DNA from: an uncultured Bacteroidales bacterium
Lineage (GTDB): Bacteria > Bacteroidota > Bacteroidia > Bacteroidales > UBA932
Length of the DNA stretch: 13,649 nucleotides
Assembly: GCA_900322025.1 (NCBI GenBank)
Contig: ONYJ01000112.1
Span: forward strand, 1-13,649
Direction of reading: 5' to 3'
Program-made: the position numbers and the translations under genes
In this document: one piece after another, positions 6,937 through 13,649 of the stretch
Numbering within the stretch: the first letter of the stretch is position 1
Layout of the letters: every line of letters begins with the position of its first letter
Notes under the pieces: generated by a model
Databases searched by the model: none
The model's input: the letters and a program-made list of their open reading frames with translations, nothing else
Told to the model about the DNA's origin: nothing

Positions 6937-8730
6937 ATGTGTGAGCGGTATGCGGATGGCAGTGTGGCCAAAAGGGTATTGTTGTTTCTGTGTGTTTTGT
7001 GGCTGAGTAGCATGGCCTTGTTTGCGCAGCAGCCGGAGGAAGAAATAGAACGGATATATGAGGCTATTACCATGGCAGATGAGGAGGGTACAGATGTGTA
7101 TGGAGAAGAAATTCTTGCTCATCTTCAGCGGTTAAGGAGAAAGCCTTTGAACATAAATTCGGCTTCGAGAGAAGCACTTTTGTCTCTTATGCTGCTTACT
7201 GAGTTTCAGGTGGAATCTATTCTTTCTGCAGTTGCAAGTAGTGGGGCTATTCTGTCTTATGCAGAGTTGTCGCTACTTTACGGATTCAACGAAAAAATAG
7301 TGGAGGGCTTAAAACCATATATAGTGCTTGGTGAGGCCGGCGGTAAATCGCAAGGCTTTGTCAAAGACCAAAATACAACATTGTATGGCAAGTATCAGAG
7401 AACTCTGCCCAAAGAATCTGAACAATATATTATGCGTGCAAGGTTTTCTTATCGCGAAAAATTATTGCTTTCTGCAATATACAAGGCATCTTCTTCAAAG
7501 ACATCTGCGCAAAAGTTATCTACAATAGGGCTATCTTATTCCGATATAAATTTGGGCAAGGTACGCATAGATAAGTTGGTGGCGGGAGATTTTTATGCTC
7601 GCATGGGGCAGGGACTATGTGCTTGGAATGGCTTTTCATATCACTTTAACTCAGAAACTTATGGCTATGTAAAGAATGCAGAAACAATATCGGTATATAC
7701 CAGTTCAGATACCTCAAAAATACTGCGAGGCATTGCGGCCACTTTATCTGCCGGCAAGTTTGCTCTGAGTGGCGGTTACTCTGTAAAAGATAAAATTTCG
7801 GTTGCGAGGCTTACATATATGGCTAAACGAAGCCGATATGGAATTTCTTATAATGGGGTAGGGAATTTAAGTAATGTTTTTTCTATCGATATTCTCTTTA
7901 CCGGCAGGAGTCTGATTGGTTTTGCAGAGGTTGCAAGAAGTTTGGCTCGTGTAAAAGAAGATGTTGTAAAAGAAGGTTTTGCACTGCTTTCTGGTCTGTC
8001 TAAAGAATTTGGTAACTATTCTTTGCATTTGCTGTTGCGCTCCTATCAGAAAGATTTTTATTCCCCGATGGGAGGTGCCTATTCTTCTATCAGCCGCATA
8101 GAAAATCAGCTGGGAGCTTCTTTAAGAATGAGTGGGCCTATATATGGCAGAACGAACTTTGCTGTGGGGGCAGATTACACGCTCTATCCTGCTCCCCGAT
8201 ACCACATTAAAGACCCTTCGTGTTCTGCAAAGGCTTACATTAAGTTTACGCTCAACGATTCATCTTTTGGAACACAGGCGCGTAACCAGCTGTGGGTTAA
8301 GGGTTCTGTTAAATACAACCTACAGTATTCTTCTCCTGTTTTGCGAGAGTTCAGCTATGATTTGAAGCTGGGAGGTACTTTATCTTTGAGTAATTCTATA
8401 GCATTTGTTACAAGGGCAGAATTAAATGCGGTTGAAGCAGACAGGGTAGGTAAAGCTTTGTCTGTTAGCTTAAAAGGTAATATGTTAAAAGGGGGCTTAG
8501 TGGCTTCTGTGGGGGCGATTTATTATGATGCCCAAAGCTGGAAATCCAGAATCTATTTTCCTCAATCTGATTTGCCTTATTCTTTTACATCTACATTATT
8601 GTATGGTAGGGGGATAGATGGGTGGGGGCTGATAAAGATGAGGCTCAGCCGTGGTCTGAGCCTCTATCTTAAACATCAGCACAACAGAGGTAAAAATATT
8701 ATAAAAGGAGCTCTGCTAGCAGATTTATAG
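6937..8730 (+). CDS. Exported helix-hairpin-helix protein with probable outer-membrane beta-barrel
   Basis: With the chosen ATG the protein has 597 residues. A signal peptide ends at about residue 30 (LLFLCVLWLSSMALFA, then QQ). Two ComEA-like helix-hairpin-helix units follow at about 70-131, starting PLNINSASREALLSLM. From about residue 150 to the end the sequence alternates polar and hydrophobic residues in strand-like stretches rich in Tyr, Ser and Gly, with GDFYARMGQGL at 217-227, typical of a large Bacteroidota family annotated only as helix-hairpin-helix proteins. The location is probably the outer membrane, and the function is unknown. The frame is open from 6835, but that start would read through the purE terminator. 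GTG at 6964 (then AKRVLLFL) is a credible alternative. The stop TAG abuts the stop of the convergent reductase gene. Confidence 0.8.
   Translation: MCERYADGSVAKRVLLFLCVLWLSSMALFAQQPEEEIERIYEAITMADEEGTDVYGEEILAHLQRLRRKPLNINSASREALLSLMLLTEFQVESILSAVASSGAILSYAELSLLYGFNEKIVEGLKPYIVLGEAGGKSQGFVKDQNTTLYGKYQRTLPKESEQYIMRARFSYREKLLLSAIYKASSSKTSAQKLSTIGLSYSDINLGKVRIDKLVAGDFYARMGQGLCAWNGFSYHFNSETYGYVKNAETISVYTSSDTSKILRGIAATLSAGKFALSGGYSVKDKISVARLTYMAKRSRYGISYNGVGNLSNVFSIDILFTGRSLIGFAEVARSLARVKEDVVKEGFALLSGLSKEFGNYSLHLLLRSYQKDFYSPMGGAYSSISRIENQLGASLRMSGPIYGRTNFAVGADYTLYPAPRYHIKDPSCSAKAYIKFTLNDSSFGTQARNQLWVKGSVKYNLQYSSPVLREFSYDLKLGGTLSLSNSIAFVTRAELNAVEADRVGKALSVSLKGNMLKGGLVASVGAIYYDAQSWKSRIYFPQSDLPYSFTSTLLYGRGIDGWGLIKMRLSRGLSLYLKHQHNRGKNIIKGALLADL
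8640..8664 (-). terminator. Perfect hairpin inside the 3' end of the HhH gene, probable terminator of the AKR operon
   Basis: GAGGCTCAG (8640-8648) and CTGAGCCTC (8656-8664) form a perfect 9-bp GC-rich stem with a 7-base loop. On the minus strand it lies about 60 bases past the reductase stop and is followed by CATCTTTATC, moderately U-rich. For the plus-strand gene it lies inside codons (the repeated Leu-Ser motif) before the stop, where translating ribosomes would cover it. Confidence 0.55.
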
Positions 8731-10140
8731 TTCTTCTTCTCGCATAAGTTTTTCGTAGTAAGAATCTATCTTACGCAGTTCTTTTGGAATGTCTATGTTC
8801 TGAGGACAATGCGGTACGCAGTGTCGGCAACCTATGCAGTGGTCAGACATTCTTTCCGGAGATATTTTTCTGGCGTAGCCTACAAGAAATGCCTTTCTGG
8901 CCTTTTTGTAGATGGGGTCTTGCTTAGAAGAAGGCATGTTACCATCGTTTATGCATTTATTGTAATGCAGGAGGTTTGCCGGTATATCTATTCCATAAGG
9001 GCAAGGCATGCAGTACTTGCAATCGTTACAAGGTATAGTGGGATACTTGAGCAGCATCTGTGCTGTTTGCTCAAGAAATTCCATATCAGTTTCGGTAACG
9101 GGTTCTAATGGGCAGTAAGAACGCAGGTTGTCTTGCAAATGTTCCATGTAGGTCATGCCGCTTAATACCGTAAGTACTCCGGGGAAGGAGCCTACCCATC
9201 TGAATGCCCAAGAGGCTATGCTGTTCTGTGGCTTACGCTGTTTTAGCGTTTGTGCCACATGTTCGTGTACATTGGCTAATCTGCCGCCTAAGAGAGGTTC
9301 CATTATAACTGCCGGTATATTTCTCTTTTGAAGCTCGTTATACAGATATTCCGCATCTTGATTTCTCTTGTTGAGTTCGTTGGCATGCTTCCAATCTAAA
9401 TAGTTCATTTGTATTTGTACAAAGTCCCATTTGTATTTGTCGTGATTGGCAAGCAAGAAGTCAAATACTTCTACATCGCCGTGGTATGAGAAGCCAAGAT
9501 TGCGTATTCTTCCTTCTTCTCTTTCTTTTAGAAGAAAGTCTAACATTCCGTTTTTCAGATAGCGGCTTTCGAAATTCTCCATTCCGCCATTACCTACACT
9601 ATGAAGCAGGTAATAGTCTATGTAATCTACTTGGAGCATTTTGAATGAGTTGCGATACATTTTAATGGATTCTTCTCTACTCCATGTAGATTGTGCAAAA
9701 TTCGAGAGTTTTGTGGCTATGGTATATTCATCTCTCTTGTGTCTTGCGAGGGCTATGCCGGTGGCCTTTTCGCTTTGGCCTTTGCAGTATGCCGGAGAGG
9801 TGTCGAAGTATGTAACTCCATGTTCTATGGCATAGTCCACGAGTTTATTCCACATTTGTTGGTCTATGGCACTATCTGATTCTCTTGTACTTGTGTTATC
9901 TATACTTGGTATGCGCATACAGCCATAACCCAGCAGAGAAACTTTCTCTCCTGTTTTGGGGTTGAGGCGGTATGTCATCTTATCTGTAGGAATCGGGCCT
10001 AACGGACCGGTTGGTTCGAGGTTAGTTTTATTTGATTTGCACGAGGTTAAGCCTCCGGTTACGGCAGCGGCTCCCAATATAGCTGAGCCAATGCCGGCTT
10101 TTTTTACAAAGCTTCTTCTTGAAATTTTTTTATTTTCCAT
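8725..10140 (-). CDS. Tat-exported aldo/keto reductase with C-terminal double 4Fe-4S domain
   Basis: The 471-residue protein begins with a textbook twin-arginine signal (ISRRSFVKK at 6-14), a hydrophobic stretch, and a lipobox-like LTSC (31-34), so it is probably an exported lipoprotein. The aldo/keto reductase barrel covers about 55-345, with the catalytic tetrad Asp113 (YFDTSPAY), Tyr118, Lys144 (ATKL) and His180 (LLHS). LSGMTYMEHLQDNL at 326-339 corresponds to the nucleotide-binding end of the barrel. The C-terminal part binds two clusters: Cys371, 374, 377, 380 and Cys435, 438, 441, 445. This is the architecture of the COG1453-type iron-sulfur AKR family. Export is puzzling for an NADPH enzyme, but Tat carries folded, cofactor-loaded proteins. 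The gene follows the polyferredoxin gene by 11 bases, which suggests that protein is its electron partner. The substrate is unknown. Confidence 0.92.
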   Translation of the reverse strand: MENKKISRRSFVKKAGIGSAILGAAAVTGGLTSCKSNKTNLEPTGPLGPIPTDKMTYRLNPKTGEKVSLLGYGCMRIPSIDNTSTRESDSAIDQQMWNKLVDYAIEHGVTYFDTSPAYCKGQSEKATGIALARHKRDEYTIATKLSNFAQSTWSREESIKMYRNSFKMLQVDYIDYYLLHSVGNGGMENFESRYLKNGMLDFLLKEREEGRIRNLGFSYHGDVEVFDFLLANHDKYKWDFVQIQMNYLDWKHANELNKRNQDAEYLYNELQKRNIPAVIMEPLLGGRLANVHEHVAQTLKQRKPQNSIASWAFRWVGSFPGVLTVLSGMTYMEHLQDNLRSYCPLEPVTETDMEFLEQTAQMLLKYPTIPCNDCKYCMPCPYGIDIPANLLHYNKCINDGNMPSSKQDPIYKKARKAFLVGYARKISPERMSDHCIGCRHCVPHCPQNIDIPKELRKIDSYYEKLMREEEL

Positions 10141-10151
10141 AATGCTTGGCT

Positions 10152-11648
10152 CTAAATAAGTTTATGTTGCTGATGCCCTTCTACATATATTGCGCTAATA
10201 GGGCGTACCGGACAAACATATTCGCAGGCTCCACAGCCTATGCACTTGTTTTCGTTTACAACAGGGAATGCTGGCCCTTGTTCATTATCAGGCTCTACAG
10301 CCACCATGGTTATTGCGCCAACAGGGCAGTGTCTTCCGCAATTGCCGCAGGTAACACCGTCTGTCATAGGCAAACATGCGCCGGCATCCCAAACTGCATG
10401 GCCTATCTGTATGGCAGATTTTTCTTCGCGCTGTATCTTTTTTATGGCTCCGGTAGGGCAGACTTCGCTACACTTTGTACATTCTATACGGCAATAGCCT
10501 TTTTCGTAGGACGAGCGTGGCTGCATGAGCGTCATAAGGTCTGAGGATGGCCTTAATACTTTGTTAGGGCAGGCCGAAACGCAGAGTTGGCAACCCGTAC
10601 AATGTTTGGTAAAGTGATCTATACCAACAGCTCCCGGAGGTACTATTTCTGTTTCTCTGTGTAGAACTTCTTTTGGGGTTATAGTGGCAAGTCCTCCATC
10701 TGTGAGTTTGTCTTGTGCCCTTGCTACAACAGTAGAGGCCACGGCTACAGAGGCGGTTGCAATAAAAGAACGCCTTTGTATGCCGCCTTCAGAGATGTCT
10801 GCTTTAGCAGCGGCAGGGCTTTCTACAGTATATCGTTTAGATGTGTATGAAACCGCATTTTTCTTGCACTTTGTTATGCAGTCTCCACAAACAACGCATC
10901 TTGAATAATCTATAGAGTAATTATCTATGTCTATACAAGAAGCCTTGCAATTCTTTACGCACATTTTACATCCAACACATTTACTCTTATCTATTGCAGG
11001 GCGGAAAATGGAGAATCTGGCCACAAAGCTAAGAATGGTGCCCACCGGACAGATTGTGTTGCAGTATGTTCTTCCGTTTCTCCATGCAAGTACAATCAGA
11101 GTAATAAGCGTTGTTGCTGCAATTGCAAATGTGGATATTGATTTAATCCACACATCTTTATGATAGAAAGTATAGCTTTCAGCCCTTTCTGCAAAATATG
11201 CCAGAATATTATTGCCCCACATGTACAGAGGTGCTAAAAGATTATTTGCTATTCTGCCATACGAACTATAAGGAGCGAGCAGTGCTACAAACGATGCTAT
11301 GCCTACAAAAAAAGCAACTATAAATAAGACCAGAACTATGTAGCGTAGCCAACTCTTTTCTTTGGAATATGTGTAGCGGTTCTTCTTGGCTTTCTTGCCC
11401 ATCCAGCCAAAGATATCTTGCATTACGCCTAAAGGGCAAATAATGGAGCAATAGATTCTTCCAAAGAGGAAGGTCAATAGTAGTAAAGAACATACGACAA
11501 TTAGGTTTGTCGCTAAAAGTGCGGGGAGGAACTGTATCTTTGCCATCCAAGCGAAATACCCATGAAATGTTCCTGTGAAGTCTAAGAACAGGATGGTGAT
11601 CAGGATAAAGAAGATGGCAGCAAGAACAACTCTGATCTTTCTTAGCAT
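10152..11648 (-). CDS. NapH-NapG-like fused membrane polyferredoxin with internal Tat motif
   Basis: The 498-residue protein has a NapH/CcoG-like N-terminus. It has about four membrane segments (roughly 5-25, 42-62, 103-126 and 170-190), each pair followed by a cysteine motif: GRIYCSIICPLG (63-74) and GRTYCNTICPVG (192-203). Two 4Fe-4S motifs follow at Cys224/227/230/234 and Cys251/254/257/261. Next come QRRSFIATAS (291-300), a short hydrophobic run and ARA-Q (309-312), which is an internal twin-arginine signal. The C-terminal NapG-like part has four more Cys groups: 350/353/356/360, 386/390/393/397, 425/434/437/441 and 469/472/475/479. It probably takes electrons from menaquinol and passes them outward to the reductase encoded 11 bases downstream. 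The frame is open to 11690, but the ATG at 11648 (MLRKIRVVL) begins directly with the first helix. Confidence 0.9.
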   Translation of the reverse strand: MLRKIRVVLAAIFFILITILFLDFTGTFHGYFAWMAKIQFLPALLATNLIVVCSLLLLTFLFGRIYCSIICPLGVMQDIFGWMGKKAKKNRYTYSKEKSWLRYIVLVLFIVAFFVGIASFVALLAPYSSYGRIANNLLAPLYMWGNNILAYFAERAESYTFYHKDVWIKSISTFAIAATTLITLIVLAWRNGRTYCNTICPVGTILSFVARFSIFRPAIDKSKCVGCKMCVKNCKASCIDIDNYSIDYSRCVVCGDCITKCKKNAVSYTSKRYTVESPAAAKADISEGGIQRRSFIATASVAVASTVVARAQDKLTDGGLATITPKEVLHRETEIVPPGAVGIDHFTKHCTGCQLCVSACPNKVLRPSSDLMTLMQPRSSYEKGYCRIECTKCSEVCPTGAIKKIQREEKSAIQIGHAVWDAGACLPMTDGVTCGNCGRHCPVGAITMVAVEPDNEQGPAFPVVNENKCIGCGACEYVCPVRPISAIYVEGHQQHKLI

Positions 11649-11652
11649 AATA

Positions 11653-11688
11653 GTGTATATTTGAGAGTTATCGTTTGTAAATATACAC
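11653..11688. repeat. Inverted repeat in front of the polyferredoxin gene
   Basis: GTGTATATTT (11653-11662) and AAATATACAC (11679-11688) are perfect 10-bp inverted repeats separated by 16 bases, ending four bases before the ATG. Such an element could be an operator or a leader hairpin controlling translation. Its outer arm on the minus strand also contains TATATTTA (11685 to 11678), the same -7-like sequence as in the hpf promoter and at a similar distance from the start, but no good -33 box accompanies it. Confidence 0.5.
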
Positions 11689-11769
11689 AAAAGATTTTAG
11701 ATATGCCACGATATCACAAGCTGATATTGGAGCTATGGTAGGCTATCATATAGCACCTGTAAGCAAATA

Positions 11770-11789
11770 TATAGCTTTACGGAGCTATA
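11770..11789 (-). terminator. Probable terminator after the transglycosylase gene
   Basis: TATAGCT (11770-11776) and AGCTATA (11783-11789) form a perfect 7-bp stem with a 6-base loop, starting two bases after the mltD stop on the minus strand and followed there by TATTTGCTT. The stem is A/T-rich and so rather weak. The rest of the gap (11691-11769) holds further short GCTAT/ATAGC inverted copies (11742-11754) but no gene. Confidence 0.45.
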
Positions 11790-11790
11790 A

Positions 11791-13395
11791 CTATTTTACT
11801 TTTAGTTTCTTTCCGGCGTGGATTGTGGATTTTGCCGTAAGGCCGTTCAGTTTGAGAAGGTCGTTGAGGCTCATGTTGTTCTTCTTGGCAATTCCGTAGA
11901 GGGTATCTCCTTTCTTTACGGTGTAAGTCTTTGTAGAAGAACCGCTACCTGAAGAAGAGCTGTTGCTTCTTTGTGTAGAAGGCTGTCTTGATGAGGTAGT
12001 GGAGTTGCGATGTATTATGAGGGTACGACCAACTTTTACACTGTTCTTAGACAGGTTGTTCCAGTCTTTTATCTGGGTTGTGGTAACTCCGTATCTTTTG
12101 GCTATCGAAGCTAATGTTTGCCCTTTCCTAACTTTATGATAAATTCTGGAAGAGCTGTTTTCATTATCCTTGTAGTTGTTGTAAACTATAGGGTTAAAGT
12201 AGATGCTGTCTTTGTAGGAATATATGCTTTTTTCGTTATCTACAAATGGGGCTGTATAATTATATGGCAGGCGGAGTATCATACCTTGCGGTGAACCCGG
12301 TATAATATCTCTCAAGTATTGTGGATTGAGTTGGCGTATATCTTGTACGGGAATTCCTATTACTTCTGAAATTTGCTCAAAATGAAGGTTCTTGTGAATC
12401 ATGAAAGTATCTACATGTGCAGGCATGGCAACTTTTTCCGGCACAATGTTGTAGTTTTTATAATACTTTAGCATATATAGTGCTCCCACAAAAGACGGCA
12501 TATAGCCTCGGGTTTCTTTTGGGAGATATGGATAAATGCTCCAGAAGTCTCTGCTACCGGCCCTTCTTATTGCCTTGTTTACATTTCCCGGCCCGCAGTT
12601 GTAAGACGATATTGCAAGTGCCCAGTCGCCAAAAATTGTGTACGAATCTTTTAGGAAACGGGCTGCTGCATCGCAACTTTTTTCAGGATCAAATCTTTCG
12701 TCTATGTAGGAGTTTATTTCCAGATTGTATTGTTTTGCCGCTGAGTATATAAACTGCCACATACCTTTTGCATTTGCACTCGATACCGCAAACGGATTGA
12801 GGGCAGATTCTATAATAGCCATGGCTGCCAACTCTTTAGGCAAACCATAAGAATCAAATATATTTTCAAAAATAGGCAGGTAGTAAGCAGCTAAGCCCAA
12901 CATGGTGGCGGCCCTTCTTGGCATTCTTTCGGTATATAGAATTATATAATTCTTTACCACACTGTTGTATGGTAAGGAGATAAAGGAGTTCATTTTTTTT
13001 AGGTTCTCTATATATACCTCATCCGGAATATCTGAAGAATAATTGGCATTGTCCACATCTATGTTCGGCGATATGTCTGCCATTGCCATTTGCCTCTGCA
13101 AATACCATATACTCAAAAGGCTGTCTGGATCTCCGTCTGTGGAAAGATTGCCGTAAAGCTCTGCATCCCAAATACCTACGTTGCCAGGGTTTATGGAATC
13201 CATGGTTGTAGTGGTATCAGCAACTTCTATGGCTTCTTCTGCCAGAATTCTTTTAAGAGAGTCTAAGCTGCGTCTGAGCTTTTCGTTTTCTCTGAGCAAT
13301 TCCTTCTTGGATTGAGCATAATAGCTGGTTGTAGAAGCTATTATACATATACAAAAGCTAATGATTATGATGCCGAGTTTTCTTGTATTCTTCAT
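11791..13395 (-). CDS. mltD: MltD-type membrane-bound lytic murein transglycosylase with LysM repeats
   Basis: The 534-residue exported protein cleaves peptidoglycan glycan strands to give 1,6-anhydromuropeptides. It has an N-terminal hydrophobic segment or signal (8-27), a short Lys/Glu/Leu-rich coiled coil (about 29-57) and a disordered acidic linker. The SLT family 1 domain spans about 170-310, with catalytic Glu196 in AIIESALNPFA, GMWQF at 211-215 and YNCGPGNV at 265-272. A degenerate LysM-like unit lies at about 331-377. Clear LysM domains are at 419-463 (YHKVRKGQTLASIAKRYGV) and 489-533 (YTVKKGDTLYGIAKKNNM), joined by a Ser-rich linker. It follows DUF5683 by 20 bases. In Bacteroidales this pair commonly lies between parB and a relA/spoT homologue. 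Here the downstream neighbour is the redox operon instead. Confidence 0.92.
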   Translation of the reverse strand: MKNTRKLGIIIISFCICIIASTTSYYAQSKKELLRENEKLRRSLDSLKRILAEEAIEVADTTTTMDSINPGNVGIWDAELYGNLSTDGDPDSLLSIWYLQRQMAMADISPNIDVDNANYSSDIPDEVYIENLKKMNSFISLPYNSVVKNYIILYTERMPRRAATMLGLAAYYLPIFENIFDSYGLPKELAAMAIIESALNPFAVSSANAKGMWQFIYSAAKQYNLEINSYIDERFDPEKSCDAAARFLKDSYTIFGDWALAISSYNCGPGNVNKAIRRAGSRDFWSIYPYLPKETRGYMPSFVGALYMLKYYKNYNIVPEKVAMPAHVDTFMIHKNLHFEQISEVIGIPVQDIRQLNPQYLRDIIPGSPQGMILRLPYNYTAPFVDNEKSIYSYKDSIYFNPIVYNNYKDNENSSSRIYHKVRKGQTLASIAKRYGVTTTQIKDWNNLSKNSVKVGRTLIIHRNSTTSSRQPSTQRSNSSSSGSGSSTKTYTVKKGDTLYGIAKKNNMSLNDLLKLNGLTAKSTIHAGKKLKVK

Positions 13396-13415
13396 ATCTC
13401 CAACTGTTTTATTTT

Positions 13416-13649
13416 CTAAAATCTTATTCCCATCGTAACTCCGAATTTTGTGGAGTTATATGCTGGGTTGTATGCCGGGTTGTATGTGTAGAATCCGCTT
13501 TGCGGAATCTCCGGTGCTATTATAACCGGCTGTATGTTAAATGTAATATCGTCTGAAATATCAAAGTGAGCAAAATGCGCAAATACATTGGCATCTATTA
13601 CATTAAGAATATAAATCAGGGTTGTGGCAAGCACAGAATAATCTCTGTT
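13416..13649 (-). CDS. DUF5683 family protein, C-terminal fragment cut by the window edge
   Basis: The reading frame is open to the right edge and gives the last 77 residues of a protein. NRDYSVLATTLIYILNVIDA, followed by NVFAHFAHFDISDD, is the characteristic C-terminal signature of DUF5683, a Bacteroidota family found beside parB and the LysM transglycosylase. The fragment ends in GVTMGIRF, with a terminal aromatic residue as in outer-membrane proteins. The function of the family is unknown to me. A short tandem duplication (NPAY-NPAY) lies near the end. The gene lies 20 bases before mltD and is probably co-transcribed with it. The GTG at 13634 is an internal codon, not a start. Confidence 0.8.
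   Translation of the reverse strand, partial: NRDYSVLATTLIYILNVIDANVFAHFAHFDISDDITFNIQPVIIAPEIPQSGFYTYNPAYNPAYNSTKFGVTMGIRF
13459..13482. repeat. Tandem 12-bp duplication inside the DUF5683 gene
   Basis: TATGCTGGGTTG (13459-13470) and TATGCCGGGTTG (13471-13482) are adjacent 12-base units that differ at one base and encode a repeated Asn-Pro-Ala-Tyr. The unit length keeps the reading frame. A partial third unit (TATG) follows. Confidence 0.75.

Noticed and set aside
6381..7073. A 230-residue open frame on the minus strand
   Set aside because: It is antisense to purE and to the start of the HhH gene, crosses the strong purE terminator, and has the Ala/Ser/Ile-rich composition of a shadow frame with no recognisable motif.
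11649..11690. N-terminal extension of the polyferredoxin to 11690
   Set aside because: It would place 14 polar residues before the first membrane helix and would translate the inverted repeat and probable leader.
13490..13510. Inverted repeat AGAATCCGC/GCGGAATCT with a 3-base loop
   Set aside because: It has an internal mismatch, lies within DUF5683 codons, and is not near a gene end, so chance or codon constraint explains it.
1..13649. tRNA, rRNA, CRISPR array, insertion sequence or phage genes
   Set aside because: No cloverleaf, regularly spaced repeat, transposase or terminal inverted repeat could be seen on either strand.

Overview
The window looks like chromosomal DNA from an anaerobic or fermentative member of the Bacteroidota, most likely the order Bacteroidales. 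The evidence is the hpt-adk-obg gene order, an Obg and an HPF that closely resemble Bacteroides-type proteins, a DUF5683 gene next to a LysM lytic transglycosylase, a signal-peptide/helix-hairpin-helix/beta-barrel protein, A-rich start regions without Shine-Dalgarno sequences, and several promoter-like TAnnTTTG boxes. No tRNA, rRNA, CRISPR array, transposase or phage gene is visible. The window is densely coding: all non-coding gaps are shorter than 150 bases.

Layout. The left edge (1-143) is non-coding and holds a terminator-like hairpin and a short direct repeat. A Wzx-like polysaccharide flippase (minus) and hpf (plus) diverge from a shared A/T-rich promoter region. hpf converges on a minus-strand operon, hpt-adk-obg-PAP2-lplA (6225 down to 2112), combining purine salvage, adenylate balance, ribosome-assembly GTPase, a membrane lipid phosphatase and lipoate ligase. 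The ligase carries a His/Cys/Gln-rich insert of about 70 residues. purE diverges from hpt. The two -7 boxes between them form one 18-bp palindrome, so salvage and de novo purine genes appear to share overlapping promoters. purE ends at a strong intrinsic terminator. It is followed by a large exported helix-hairpin-helix protein with a probable outer-membrane barrel.

The right half holds the most interesting module, a two-gene minus-strand operon. The first gene encodes a membrane polyferredoxin that fuses a NapH-like four-helix quinol-dehydrogenase domain to a NapG-like multi-cluster ferredoxin domain, with an internal twin-arginine signal at the junction. The second encodes a Tat-signal, probably lipid-anchored aldo/keto reductase with a C-terminal double 4Fe-4S domain. 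Together they suggest an electron route from the quinone pool across the membrane to an exported AKR-type reductase whose substrate is unknown.

The right edge is a MltD-type lytic transglycosylase preceded by the 3' end of a DUF5683 gene. In Bacteroidales this pair usually lies just downstream of parA-parB, so the chromosome-partition genes are expected just beyond the window.
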